Assembly (NCBI RefSeq): GCF_009017415.1
Contig: NC_092409.1
Span: forward strand, 3,906,001-3,970,000
Source: Aspergillus flavus
Taxonomy: Eukaryota; Ascomycota; Eurotiomycetes; Eurotiales; Aspergillaceae
Length of the DNA: 64,000 nt
Reading direction: 5' to 3'
Shown: positions 1-12,527 of the stretch, piece by piece
Numbering within the stretch: the first letter of the stretch is position 1
Layout of the letters: each line of letters starts with the position of its first letter
Position numbers and translations under genes: made by a program
The notes under the pieces: model-generated
What the model was told of the DNA's origin: nothing
What the model saw: only the letters and a program-made list of their open reading frames with translations
The model's database searches: none

Positions 1-560
1 TCTAAACAGAGATCAATACTCGTACAGTACATAACATGTCATCTGACATAAAGACCTTGACAATCCAGTGCCTAAGCTGCAGATTAAAGCTAAGTTTTGT
101 CTTTAATCGACTATCTTATCTATTGGGGTGACGCACTCGATTCCCATTTTGTTATTCAATGGCACCCAAGACTTAAGATACGAGGATAATTATTTCTACT
201 CCCGTAGACTCCGTGGATGTCTGGTAGAAGGACGTAGCAAAGCAAGTTGAGATGAGATTGCTAAACCTAAAGATATTCCTAAGGTACACACATTGAAACT
301 CTCGTCTGCAAGAACCGCATCCTTCAGATCCATCCGCCCTTGCCAAAGGCAGTCAGTCCCGGTGGCTCAGCTGTTGCTGACTCGAACCTCTAAATGCATG
401 ACCATGAGTAGTGGAGAGTTCTGATAACATGAACCAACGCAGCAAGCAAGGCTGAAAGAGCGGAGATAGCCCAGTCCATATGCCAGACATGGCTGGGGAA
501 AACTAGACAAGTAGTGAAAATAGATTTCGTCGCTTCGCGTAATATCCATATAACCAGCAC
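1..560. other. intergenic, downstream of Argonaute
   Basis: No convincing coding frame, RNA gene or repeat is visible. The part next to 561 is presumably the 3' UTR of the leftward Argonaute gene. A 68-codon leftward open frame (367-573) overlaps the Argonaute stop in another frame and looks like chance. Confidence 0.5.
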
Positions 561-3500
561 CTAGATGTACCAAACTGCGAAGGGCAGTCTATTTGGAGTA
601 CCATGGATTGGCAAGAGTCTCGGGTCGACTGGCTTATCCTTGGGCTTAGGGTTTGTCATTGGAACTTCGCGTCCGCTCCGCGGACCAGAACTGGCAGGCA
701 CATCCTCATGATGGCGAGCGCGGGCCGCAATAAGGTGTGCATAGTAAACTGCGGGGACTATAATTACTCATGTTAGTCACGGAATCTTGTAAAACAGGGA
801 GCGAAAGGCACGTACACAATGAAACCGAAGTAGTGGACCGTATGTACTGATAACAATGATCATAGATCATGTTCTCCAGCTGATGTGCCTTGTGTCCAAT
901 CTGGTCCAAAATAACATGGTAATGGACGGGTCGCGAGGTTCCTTGAAGTGCAATGTGGGAGTAGAGGAAGAAGTCCCAGTCATGCGGGCTAGTAACGTCC
1001 TTCTCAATGAGAAGTCCTGGAAGGGGATTGCCATTCTTGTCGGCCGCATTGCGATCAGTCGGCCTAGGAAATGCGCGGATATGGTGCCGCTTGTTTGCGA
1101 TTACGACGGTAAACTTTCCCTTCCATGTATCTTGGGTCAACTTCATAAAGATAGACTTTATGTCTAAAACTTCCTGTTTGAGAATCTTCTCTCTCTCCCC
1201 CTCTGAGACGCCATCGCGGAAGTAATAAACGTTTTCGGGGGCGCGTCCTTGACCAACTGTAGACATCCACTCTCGCACCAGTGGGGTAAGCATATGCTCC
1301 ATATTTGCACGAGCGATAACCTCAACTCGGTCACCATTGGTCTCACAGGCACCCCAGTAGCGTCCACCAAAGGTATCCATGCAGACGGAGACAGCGGCCA
1401 TCGAAGGCGACCAAACACCTATCGTTGGATGCGTGACATCCGCTCCAATGATCATTGTCATTGGTTTGAGGCTGGCATCATTGACTTTTGGTATGATACG
1501 AGCAGTGGTACCTCCCAGCTTTGCGTTGACTTTCATCAAAACGTTTGAGATATACTGCGGGTTCGCCTTAGCCACGTGGGCAGACTGCAAGACTTGGGAA
1601 GGCACACCCCAACGACAGTCACAAGACTTCTTGATCCGGAGGTATGTGAACGAGTTCTTGTCGGGGACAATGATCAACAGGAGTTGGGGCTCCTTTTGAA
1701 ATTTGTTGCCGGTTGAGTTAAAGAGTCTCTTTATGGCCTCGCCAGTGTCCTCTGTCAATTCAGCAATCAAGGGACGTTGGGTAATGTTGCCTCCATGCCC
1801 AGCATAGGTCTTCATGAACCCGTCAACGAAGTGCTCCACTTGGGTCCTGTTGATGACATTGCGTTTGCCTGGGATAAATCCCACACCCCAGCAGCTGAGA
1901 GGCTGCTTGTTTGGCTGGTAGAACTTCTTTCCACGAAGATCCCAGCGGCCGTTGGTTCCTGGGTTGTGGCGTTGATTGCCACCAAATTGGATATCAGGGT
2001 TTGGAAGCAATCGAGCCTTGGTACGGATCATGTTCTCGTCAATCTGGAGCCCAAAAGTCTGTAGAACCGGGTCCTTAGAATGGTCTAGCATTTTCTTGGA
2101 CTTGTGGATTGAATTGAGGCGATCAGCTGGGCGTGCGGCAGCATATTTGATCATCTGCGAGGTCTGGTACTCGTTGAGTTTCCAAGGATATTTGTGCAGA
2201 CCATGGATAGTCAAGTACTCCATGGGGTAGACAATGCCTTTCTTAGTCATTTCAACCATAGGAAGATCCGGGTAAGTTAGTGAAAGGTTGTATTTCCTCT
2301 TGAAATACTGCTCAACGGTGATCTTCTCGATTACACCAGTCGCTTTGTCCTTCAACTCGATGATGTACTTGCTCGCACCGGCATTGATGAGGCCCTTAAC
2401 GGTAAAATTCACATTCGTGCAAGGGCAGCCCCGGTAATGTGCTTGGACGACTAGCTTTTTCAGCCGACGGTGCACTTCGTAAAACGCGGTCGATTCGGTC
2501 ATGCCGCCGTGACCGTCTGGAACAGGTCTAAGCTCATGCATGAGATGCTGGTGGTCACGACAGTCCAAGACGGCCATAGCAGCACCCAAAAATGAAGTGC
2601 GAGCCCAGAAACAAGTATTTGACACGTCCACGTTGACAATGAGTCCACGATTCTAGATAGCATTGTCAGCCTAAGGAAGAAATACAAAAAGAGGATTGGC
2701 TTACAATAGCAGGTCTGATAGCCTCATAGACGCCCTTGAAGGCCAACACACCATTGCCCAAGTCCTTGTGCTCTCCATTTTCGTCGAAGAAGGAACGGCG
2801 GATTGCCAAAAACCTCCCGCTGGGCCATTCGCGAATGACATGGTCAAGGAAATCTTCGATCGTTAGTTGATTTCCGAAGTTAATCATGGTCGCAAGAAGT
2901 GAAAGAAGGAAGCGGGCACATACTTAGAGCCTCCAAAACAGATTCCCCGAAGGCAGCACGTCCCTGAAGCCAGGCATTCAAGACAGCGAGATTGACCGTT
3001 TTAGTAGGTCGCACAACCAGACGGAACGCATTGGGGGTTCGACCGCCGGTGCGGCCTTGCTCGGCGTCAAGGTCCACAATGATATTCAGCCCGTTCGAGT
3101 AGTTGTTCATCGACCTGTGTAGGTGAGCAACTCCTCTTTCTATGCATTGTGCGTTACGGGACATACCATGCAAGCTTGCGACCATCATAAACGATCTGCT
3201 TCAAAGCAGTCTTTCTTGAATTCGAGTTCCAGACCTTCTTGCAGACGATGTTCTTCTCATCACCGTTCCCGATGTTGACCTATGTCCCAAGTTAGTCCAC
3301 GTCTACTTATGAGGCCTTGGATGGACCCATTGGCTGAGTCAAACAAGATACTATGGCTGCCGGAGACACTCACATCGTACTGGTAAACGTTCCTACTAGG
3401 GAACTTGGTGATCGGATAGGCGTTCAGAGAAATGTCCACTTCTTTGCCCGTGGTGTTGAAGCCCGGACGAGGCACAGTTTCGACTGGAACAGAATACTTG

Positions 3501-4165
3501 ACGACTTCGTCAGCTTCACGAACTCGGAGGTGGCGGAGACCGCCAGTAAGTTTATTGACGACTTCGAATTCCTCCATGGTAGAAGGGAAAATAAAGGTTA
3601 CTGGTATGAGACCAGGAGAGTGGCAATATAAAAGAAACAAAGCAGGGCAGCAAGTTCACACAGATATGAGAAAGGCGAGAGAAGGAGAGTAAGTTCCATA
3701 GGGAGGAAGAGAGGGTTTTCTTATATAGGGAGAACGCCATCCTGTGAAGCGTTTACACTTGACTCGGGTAATAGAAGACAACGCAATGAATGTCGGCTTC
3801 CCACATGGATGGACAGTCTTCGGCCTGTGAATCCCCGTAATCCCATGCATATGCCGTTTGAGTAAACGGGAATGAACATGGGCCTGGGAAGGAATCCGCA
3901 CAGTGAAGGGGGTAGAGAATAAGAAAAAGGCGAAAGAAAAACCAACAAAAGGGAATGTATGTGGCAAGAAAAATGAAGAATGAAGAATAAAGAGTTCAAG
4001 GCAAAAGAGAATACGAATACAAGGCGGAGTTACCCAAGGGAATGTGGGAAAAAAAATCCAACTTACCAAGTGGTTGATGGCAAACGCCCCCAAAGGGAGA
4101 TCGACATTTCTACACATGTCCGTCTTCAGTCTTGGCCTGTCCAAAGCTGGATCACTGGTAGCCAT
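561..4165 (-). CDS. Argonaute protein (RNA silencing), seven exons
   Basis: Small-RNA-guided slicer of the fungal quelling/RNAi pathway. Model: 4165-4067, 3496-3374, 3279-3167, 3114-2924, 2853-2705, 2652-816, 757-561; 902 aa, phases all close. Order: N domain, linker L1 (EALNFLDHVIREWPS), PAZ (about 290-430), MID, PIWI. The PIWI triad is intact: Asp630 in GADVTHP, Asp705 in FRDGVSEG, His791 in SHIALQGTSRP. A candidate fourth residue (glutamate finger) is the Glu in ACETNGDRVEV. KRHHIRAF and a C-terminus ending in hydrophobic residues (VWYI) are also typical. Exon 1 carries a KTDMCRNVDLPLGAFAI segment typical of this Argonaute clade. Intron 1 would be 570 nt against 52-94 nt for the others, so the exon 1/2 junction is the least certain part. 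No Dicer or RdRP is nearby. Family is certain; small-RNA partners are unknown. Confidence 0.95.
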
Positions 4166-5460
4166 TTTTTGACTGATCGTCCAGTTTTAGGTGTGGGTGG
4201 CTGTGAAAAGGATAGAGATGTTAAGGTTCCAGTGAATGTCGGCTTAGGATATGGGGATTTGTGGTCACAGGATGGAATATGGCGAGGGTTTGGGGATAGA
4301 AGTGGTAAGCAGATTCTGGAGGAAGGATGTTGATAGAAAGATATTGGCAGAAAGGGAAATGGGTTGAGGAAGGAAGAGATGTGGTGAGGCTCGAAGGTGT
4401 GGAAGGTGTGGAAGGTGAGATCAAGCAGGAAGAAACACAACAGATCTGGTTGACTGTTCAGGCTGTTGCCTAGGGTGATGATAATGAGAGTTGATTGAGG
4501 TGGAGGAACAGATCGATGGTCAAATGAGGAAGGCGCAACAGACAACAAGGTGGTCTCCTGCGGATGATGGGTGGAAGAGTCTTAGAGATGGTCGAGGGAG
4601 TAGGAATAGACCAAATGCTGAGGTGACCAGAGCTAACAGAAGTTGACAATAGTTGACCAGGCCTCTGGCTGGAAATCCCGTCACGGTCAGTGTCACGTTT
4701 GACTGTTCTATATCTGACCTCTCTCAGCACCGCACGTTGTGTAGATGGCGCTCATCAGGAAAATGGAGCACGTCAAGACCGAGATACACATGTACTGGAA
4801 CTAGGGTATGTATCTGAAAGAGATTGTCGAGCTGCAGAAGATCAGTCTGGCCTTTAGCCCCGCTGGCAATATCATGTTCTAGTCTCGTCTCTCACATTGT
4901 GGGCACACTTGCATAGATGCTTATTTAGATAACGATCTGGATGATACATCGCATCATGGCTTTTACTCAGAGTTGAGGAACGTCGTCACTTCACGAACAC
5001 GTTAAATACCATTGTCAAAGGAGAAGAAAGATATTGCAGACTCGAGAGGTATCCTGAGAATCGCACAATTCGTGCCATAGAAAGAAACAAAAATTCCCCT
5101 TCGTCAACCCACCACAACTTCCTAGTGACCGTTTCATATCGGAGACCAAGAGATATAAAAAAAAAACTGTACAAACCCGACCAGGAATGGATAACATATC
5201 CTACCCAAAAGAAAGGCACCGAGGGTTATTTCTTGTTGATCCCAGCTAAGGGATTTCGTGACAATTTGCCAAACCAAACTTTAACGCCGTTCGTCAAATG
5301 TAAGCAACATTGGAAAATGATTACAGATCTAATACACGCCAGGCCGATGAGATGTGGTTGAAACCGATGCGAGACACCAGGCAATGGGAACCCAAGATAT
5401 TCAGATATTGCGCATTATCATCAAGCAATAGTAGGAGCCATGCCTATATGCGTTGGTATA
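4166..5460. other. intergenic between Argonaute start and rna14 stop
   Basis: Holds the Argonaute promoter and leader and the rna14 3' flank. On the minus strand about 4370-4560 is rich in C and T, as is common upstream of fungal start codons. I see no gene, tRNA or repeat here. Confidence 0.5.
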
Positions 5461-8400
5461 TTACTGTGGGCGATAGGCACCTGTCGAAAGCGATAAGCAT
5501 TAGTAGGAAAAGTGGGGTTGTAAGAAGATTACAGGGAACTAGAGACGTACCAGGAAACCCAAGCCCGCGAACAGATGGTGGAAGTGGAATCTGTGAGATG
5601 GAGGTGGGCATATCAATTCTCCTAATAAGGTCGACCAACTTTTCCGGTGAAAACCGACCAGCATTGTAGGCTGACGCCGAGGGAATGATGCTCAAGAGAT
5701 AAACAATGTCACGAGGCAATGGAGCAGGTGAACCTTGTGACCGGAATTGAGACCCAGTCTGGTTACTGATAACTTGCTGGGTACGTTTTGGCGGATCCAA
5801 CTGTCGTCTCTGGGTTGTTTTCAGTGGGGAGTCGGCTCGAATAAACTTGCGTGGTCGATTCATTTCGTCATCAAAGTCTTCCAACGGTCTCTTCGGTGAG
5901 TTTGTTACTGACGCGTCCGGATACCTCGAAGATGGAGTGCCATGACGAGACACGGGTTGTTCCGTTGGGAATGCTGTCTTGGGCCTTGTCTGGGAGGGAG
6001 AGATGATCGGCCGCACAACTGTAGGGTCGAAGGCAGGGCTAGAGTATCGATGGGCAAACTGTTCCAACGTCGGGTCTTCAGGGAACAGTTCACGCATCCG
6101 ATTCTCTAGGTTTATAACTTGGACTAAATCTCCGTATCGAGATTCGTACTCGTGAAGGAACGCAAATATGGGCTTGGTCTTGTGCACATTTTCCGGGTTA
6201 GATGCTAGCTTTCTTACCGTCATCTCAAAGACTGCACGAGCGTCTGAAAAGAGATACGTCAGCTTCCATCTTCGAACGACCTACAAGATCAGGTTCGGAT
6301 CGGGGAGCTTACTGATAACATCATTAATATCAATCAAGTGCTTCAAGTATTCGAGCGCAAAATTCTCGTCCTCGGGAAATAACTTGGCACCCCGTTCGAA
6401 GATCTTTGTTGCAGCCGGGTCTTTATAGCAATGATATTCAATAAGTGCGCTTGCAATATAGACATCACTTGTGATACGTCCTCTTTTGCGAGCGTCCGCA
6501 AACACTTGTCGTGAGCCGGGCATTTCGCCAGGTTTACCCTTGCCTTGTATACGACGCATTGCGCGCATAAGAGCAATCCAAGCAAAAGAGACCGTTTTAG
6601 AAAGGATACCGATTTGTATTGCATGTGCATTGCGCAGGGCTTCAATCTGGGCGTTCTTCATCGACTCTCTGGCCTTCGAGTCACTTTGGTCGTCATCGTC
6701 ATCGTCTGTCTTGGACGGCTGAGTATCCGGGTTGATTTTCGCGAAAGTTTCCTCAAGTCGTGCGACATCTTGAGATTCTCGAGTGCGTGCTTTGGCGATC
6801 AAGTCGTAAAGCGCGTTAAGAAGCTTGTCATAAGGTTCCCTAACCTTGGCACCTCGCTTTATGGGATCTTGTTCGGACTCCGATGTGATTTCTAGTCGGT
6901 CAGCACGCTTGAACGCAAGAAGACAACTCTCGGGGTTAGCTTCTATGCCGTTCTTCAAAAATTCATTCCCCTCGTTCTCCATGTCGTTTAGGAAGCAGAA
7001 TTCGGCAGCTTCGAACCATATCTCTGGTAAAAACCTAAGAGCCATGAGAGCTTGCTTATACACATAAATTACACGAGCCTTGAAAGCAGCCTGGTCTTCT
7101 TCTTTTAGAACAAGTGGGTCGCCTTTCTCCCATTTGATCCAGCGCTTCCAGATATCAACCTGTTGCCCGAATTCAATGTCACCATCAGAGCCTAAAACAG
7201 GGGGTAGCCTGGGTAAGGTTGTCCGGTTCAGGTCTCTTGTGATATTTTGCAGTTCCGTATAAGAGCTGCGGGCGGTCATGTACGCGGGTGACTGCTCTTG
7301 AAGGAACTTCCGTCCCTATATATAAGCATAGCAACGTTAGCGTGGGCACGCAACTACAGGTAAGCAGGGCATCCGAATTACCGTAAGTTTGTTTAGACCC
7401 ATTTCAAACTGGTCATATTCTTTCCAAAGGTTATTGACAGCTTGAGTGGGAACGCAGATAGCTTTCTGATAAGCCTTGCGCAGCAAATCCATTTTTTGCT
7501 GGTCCTGCCACCCAGAACCACCGACGTTCCCTGGACCAGAGCGTATGAACTGGACATAATCTGTCCAGATAGACCCGGAGTCCTTATCTACACCGACATA
7601 CTGCAGTGCTAGATCATAGGCAGAAGAGATAATCCTCCTTGATTGACCAGTAGTATCGGTTGTCAAAGGGTTACGCCGGCGAACGTAGTCCAGATATACA
7701 GTCCAGAGCTGGACGTCGGGTATAGTCAAGAGAGTCCTATTGAATATCTGCTCGAGACGATACAACTCGTTGAGTTCAGACTCCATGGTTGCATATGCCA
7801 CCCACTGTTCAGCCTGAGAACGGGTCAGCTCTTGCCTTCTCCCAAGGTGACGCATCAGATACTTACAGAGAAGGGGAATGCCGTCAAGAAACGCTCGTAT
7901 ACTTCACGAGCACTGTCGATTCTATTGCGGTTTCTGTGTTCATTAATCAACTCGAGCCATGCCGGGATGTCACCACGTGGGTCTTCTTGTATTCTGTCCT
8001 CCAAAATACCAACGCGATCGTGAGGCAATCGGCCCTTGGAGGTTGACGGAGAATCAGGAACGGGAGTAGCTGCAGCGCTATCTTGCATATTTTCAGACTG
8101 CAAAGTACGTGAGTTGTACATGTCCTGGCTCAAAAGCGCAGGCGTATCGCTTTTAGAAGCAGCAGCAGAAGCAGGGGTATAAGAGCTATTGGGAAAATTC
8201 TTTGCGTCGGCAGATGCCTGCACAGCACCGTCCATTGATACATCAGGGGTAGGAGTATCTTCATTTGCATTTCCTGAAATGGGTTGCTGAGGCACATTCA
8301 TAGATATAGTATTCATGTCCTCGACACCTAGTACAGCTGGCGGTTCATAATCCGCATCACCCGCGTCATCCTCATCTTCGTCCTCAACCACAAAGCCCCC

Positions 8401-8763
8401 AATTGTCCTCGTCTTCAATGGTACAGAAGTACCCGACGCAGGTGCCGACACTGATGCCTGGGAGTCAGCTCGGGATGGTGTCTGGGAAGGGTAGGCACTG
8501 TCCGCGGGCTGGCTGGGATCTGTTTCAGGGGGGATAGACTGTGTAGGGGGATTTGGATCTGAAGGAGAAGCACTTGAAGGAGCAATTTCACTTTGCTTAG
8601 AATCAAGAATGGAAGCAGAATATTGATCTTGAAGTGTTTTCGAAGGATCATAATCATCTGAATCTGAACTAGCGCCCTGATCTTCAACAGCTTTATAGTC
8701 CACGGAGTCCGCATTCATTGCCTGGGCCTGGAAAAAGGCCTTCTCAGCATCATCTTCAGCCAT
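5461..8763 (-). CDS. rna14: Rna14, cleavage factor IA subunit (CstF-77 homologue)
   Basis: Scaffold of cleavage factor IA for mRNA 3'-end cleavage and polyadenylation in the nucleus; partner of the RNA-binding protein Rna15. Model: 8763-7867, 7813-7382, 7315-6313, 6243-5551, 5480-5461; 1014 aa. An acidic, Ser/Pro-rich N-terminus (about 1-245) is followed by HAT (half-TPR) repeats beginning near GILEDRIQEDP and running to about residue 830 (WLELINEHRN, YERFL, WTVYLDYVRR, WKEYDQFE, NARAVFE). A Pro/Ser linker leads to the C-terminal Rna15-binding segment near residues 950-990 (RDIVYLLSIIPSASAY). The last exon is 20 nt and encodes only about six residues plus stop. The ATG at 8763 follows an in-frame break and opens the acidic region. 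Divergent from asf1, with about 0.6 kb shared promoter. Confidence 0.95.
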
Positions 8764-9380
8764 GACAAAAGCGTTTCCTGAGTCCCAATCAAGGTGTCGT
8801 GAAAAGAAAACCTGTGTGTTCGGATCTGGTTAGTGACTGATTCCGCAGAGAGGGGAACGGACGATCCGATTTTTCTGCTACCCAAGCGACGTACAATGAA
8901 TGTCAAAACCCCTAGGCTGTGAGAGGAGAAGCCGGAAGGCACCCAATCACTCTTGGGAAGGTATCCGCCTCAAACAGAATCCGGGGTAAAATAAGATTTC
9001 GTAGGTCAATGGAATGTCAGTGATAGATGATGCCGTCTCACAAGCTGTGGCTGAAGCTGCAGCTGTCACGCAAGCTCTCTCACGTGACTAAGGCGGTGGG
9101 CGCGAGAATGCGCCCAACAGACGCGGCGCGTCGTCGATCCTTCTTTTAGGGTCGAATTGGTTTAATTAGTTAGTACTTGCTCGCTGCGTCCCTCCCCTCG
9201 ATTGAAGTCTCCAGTTTCTCCATCCTCCCTCCCCCCTTCTTCCTCGTTTGACTTCGACATTGTTTCAGGAAACTATAAGTGTCTTCTACTCTCTTATTTA
9301 CCACTTCTTCCATCCCGCGCAAAATTTCCATCCAACCTTCTTCACAACCACCCTACAATTAAAGCCAGCCGTTTACCGCC
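8764..9380. promoter_or_regulatory. divergent promoter region rna14 / asf1
   Basis: 617 bp between two divergent start codons. It contains a CACGTG E-box at 9081-9086 and, on the asf1 side, a long C/T-rich tract at about 9190-9260, the usual core-promoter signature in these fungi. Function is inferred from position and composition only. Confidence 0.5.
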
Positions 9381-10411
9381 ATGTCCGTTGTTTCTCTCCT
9401 TGGGGTTAAGATCCAGAACAACCCCGCCCCTTTCCTCGCTCCCTATCAATTCGAAATCACTTTTGAATGTCTTGAGCAGCTGCAAAAAGGTATTACATGG
9501 ACCATCGTCCCCCGCAGCAATACTTGGCTAACCAGGTGCTAGACTTGGAATGGAAACTCACCTACGTCGGTTCGGCGACATCGTAAGCGAGGCTCGGGAC
9601 GGCACTGCCGACAGATCTGTTGCTAACTGACTCGAATAGGTCCGAATATGACCAAGAGCTTGACTCGCTTTTCGTCGGTCCCATCCCTGTTGGCGTCAAC
9701 AAGTTCATTTTTGAAGCCGAAGCACCGGACCTTAAGCGGATTCCCACGTCCGAAATTCTTGGCGTCACTGTCATTCTTCTCACCTGTAGCTACGATGGTA
9801 GAGAATTCGTCCGTGTTGGTTACTACGTGAACAATGAATACGACTCGGAGGATCTCAGCGCAGAGCCTCCTGCAAAGCCAATCATCGAGCGGATCCGTCG
9901 AAACATCCTTGCGGAGAAGCCAAGAGTGACTAGATTCGCAATCAAATGGTACAGTGCTTGGTGCTCTTCATACAAGTATTGATTGTGGCTAATATTTATT
10001 TCTTCCCTCAGGGACTCGGAAGAATCTGCACCCGCCGAATATCCCCCGGATCAGCCAGAAGCTGATATTCTGGAAGATGACAGTGCTGCCTACGGTGCTG
10101 AAGAGGCGGAGCTTGAAGCCGCCCTAGTAAGAGAACTTGCGGATGCAGAGAGAGATGTAAAGAGTGAAGATCATGAGATGGAGGGCGCCGAGCCCGCCAT
10201 CAAGGAGGAAGAAGAAGAAGATATTTCTGACGCTGAAAGTGAAGATATTGAAGATGAAAGCGACGACGATGAGGAGGATCTCGACGAAGAAGAGGCTGGT
10301 GATGGCGATGAGGACGTCGAGATGGGTGACGACTCCGAACAGAAAGACGATGGCCCCAAGGCTGATTCTACAAATCAGCATTCTCACCAGCCAGAGGTCA
10401 TGGTTCACTAG
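9381..10411 (+). CDS. asf1: Asf1 histone H3-H4 chaperone
   Basis: Nuclear chaperone that hands H3-H4 to CAF-1 and HIR during replication and repair. Model: 9381-9489, 9543-9582, 9640-9948, 10012-10411; 285 aa. The start [19 protein letters not shown] is the near-invariant Asf1 N-terminus. The Ig-like core fills residues 1 to about 155 ([77 protein letters not shown]). Residues from about 156 to the end form a strongly acidic tail with long Glu/Asp runs, as in yeast but not animals. The three introns are 53, 57 and 63 nt with standard ends. Confidence 0.97.
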
Positions 10412-11912
10412 GTTGAACATCTCTTGAAATACGCATTGAGATCATCCTCTCACTTCTTGACCATTATTCTAACTATTTTGTTTTCCATGATTTTATGATT
10501 CAGTTGCAACGTTATGATGACAACCCTACCAGCCCTACTATCGTTTTACAAAATCACTGCATCTAGTTTATGATATAGAACCAACATAATCTAACGAATG
10601 AATAGTTGCTAGGCTTCGAAACTGTCTTCACTCTTCCGCTTATAGCTATGAACGTAAGGAACAAGTTAGGGTATGTAGCCGGGATTACAGGGATCACTAC
10701 CCACCTACCAACTAAACTCCTGGCATTGTTGCCAGTCCATCCCTAGCAGGTAAATGCAAGGCGGATGGGGGATAAGCAATCATGGCGTCCCAAAATCAGG
10801 ATCTGTCATCCCCATGGAGACGGTGAGAGCCCGATCAGAGCACTAACCGCTCTTTTTCCCACTCTAGTTGGGGCCGCAAGTGTCCGCCCACCCAGCAGCG
10901 CAACTCCTCGAAATCCGACCACTTGGACAACGCTAGCTGAACAAGGAATCATACTGTTCAGCTCGCGTTCACGTGGCCTTTCGGGATAAGGTGCATTAAG
11001 TCATCCCCATAAACCATAGATCGACTCAACTTCTTAGACTAAACCTACCTGGATAATACACACGAGGGTAAGCTCAACCCAGCGGGATCTGTATTATTCT
11101 CTTGCAATATAAGCATTAAAGAAAAAGAGAAATAGGCATATTAGTCACAAAACCTAAACCCTTCAAATGCCCGTTGTACCTTGTATATCTCCACGAGATC
11201 ATGTGATCTATTATAACCCTTACATGTGCCTGTGAGTTGGGAAACTCCATGCGCCCAGAAGCGTATACCAAGGAGTTCTGACAGTTGGGCATAAAATGAC
11301 AGATGCCTGATGGTTCAAATGATATGCAGTCACGTATACTGAATTTGTCAGTCTCAGAGCATCTTGAGGTGATCCCAGTTGATAATGTCTATCTCTCTGG
11401 ATTTTCTTCGACATCCAATCGAACTTTGCATTCTTGTCGCGAGAAAACTGAACTAGAAAGATCTATATGTTTTTGGTTGTACATGCCAGAGTGATTTGAA
11501 CAGACCCAAGCCAGCTCTTGCAAGATACAAGCTCTTCTACGTCTTAACAAAATGGATTATTTAGATCTACGTTTTAGACCTACATTTCAGACCCTCGTCA
11601 CCTATCGATCTACTCGTTAGGTACGAGGGCCTATCATTTCTCCACATTGCAGTAGCTCGGGGAAATTAGATTATCACTGAATGGCTGGTGTCAAGAACTC
11701 GACGTCTGCTCGGAATTCGCGATGGCACTGGTGAGACAGCCTTGATGTCTGCTTTTTACTGGAAATAGGAGAATACTATTCTTGAGAACGTTAGTTCACT
11801 ATGGATACCTTAATACGCTCTTGTTGTTGAGATGCTGGGCTGTAGAATATAGCATTTAACATGGTGTTTTAGGTATACGGCTCTGAAATACACGGTTGAC
11901 AAAACGAATATA
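10412..11912. other. intergenic, asf1 3' flank to kinase fragment
   Basis: About 1.5 kb. The first hundred bases look like the asf1 3' UTR (A/T-rich after the stop). The rest has no credible coding frame; leftward frames past the kinase stop break within a few codons. No repeat or RNA gene was recognised. Confidence 0.45.
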
Positions 11913-12527
11913 CTAAATCGCAATCATGAGCTGCACCGTTAGCGCTCGGGCCACCTCAAGCTGAACAAGACTGATCCATGATCCATTCTTCGCATCAGAA
12001 AGGCTCATTCTTGCTGGATTAGTCACCAAGCAGAGATGGTTGCCATTAGGGCCTTGAATATTAAATCTATCAAAGATTGAAGGGATCATCGTTCTGCCCA
12101 AGTCTAGTAATTGTTGGGGTTTAGACAGTTTGTCCAGTACATCAATCTCGAGGGAGTTCGAATCAGCAGTACAGATTTTGACTGTGACATATCTATGGGA
12201 CCTCTCATCTCGGGCCAACCAAATTGTTGAGTATGTACCATGGCCGAGCTTATGGACTACCCGGTAGCGATTGTGGAAACGATCCCCAATTGCTACCAGG
12301 TGATAGCCCCCAGCCCAGTAATATTCCATTCTCTCAACCTCTTCAATAGGCTCGTATAAGACACCAGTCGGATTCATGGTCGAAAGAATTGATTTGAATG
12401 TAGTTGGGGAGACTGCACGGGGTTTTTGACGGTAAAAGTATGGCAGGCTTGCCTGATCAGGAACGAGACCACGAGAGAAGGGCCTAAGGAGCAAAAGGCT
12501 TGATTTTCTCATGTTTTTCTTACTCAC
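11913..12527 (-). pseudogene. truncated SRPK-like protein kinase, N-lobe only
   Basis: A 204-codon open frame resembles the N-lobe of the fungal SRPK-like kinase family. It has the glycine loop (KLGHGTYSTIWLA), the beta-3 lysine (VTVKI) and an alpha-C glutamate (SLEIDVL). The segment IGDRFHNRYRV before the loop is typical of this expanded family. The frame ends in TAG inside what should be helix E (ALTVQLMIAI), before the HRD and DFG motifs. The codons after the stop (Y-I-R-F-V-N) still faintly resemble the usual continuation, then decay. It therefore cannot be an active kinase. It is either a pseudogene or a short N-lobe protein. An unsplit 204-codon frame suggests fairly recent loss. Confidence 0.7.

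Noticed and set aside
856..2230. Several rightward ORFs of 70-106 codons inside the Argonaute gene
   Set aside because: Antisense shadows of a well-supported coding exon.
10124..10420. Leftward ORF with hydrophobic sequence opposite the asf1 tail
   Set aside because: It is the complement of the Glu/Asp-rich asf1 C-terminus, which reads as Phe/Leu/Ile on the other strand.
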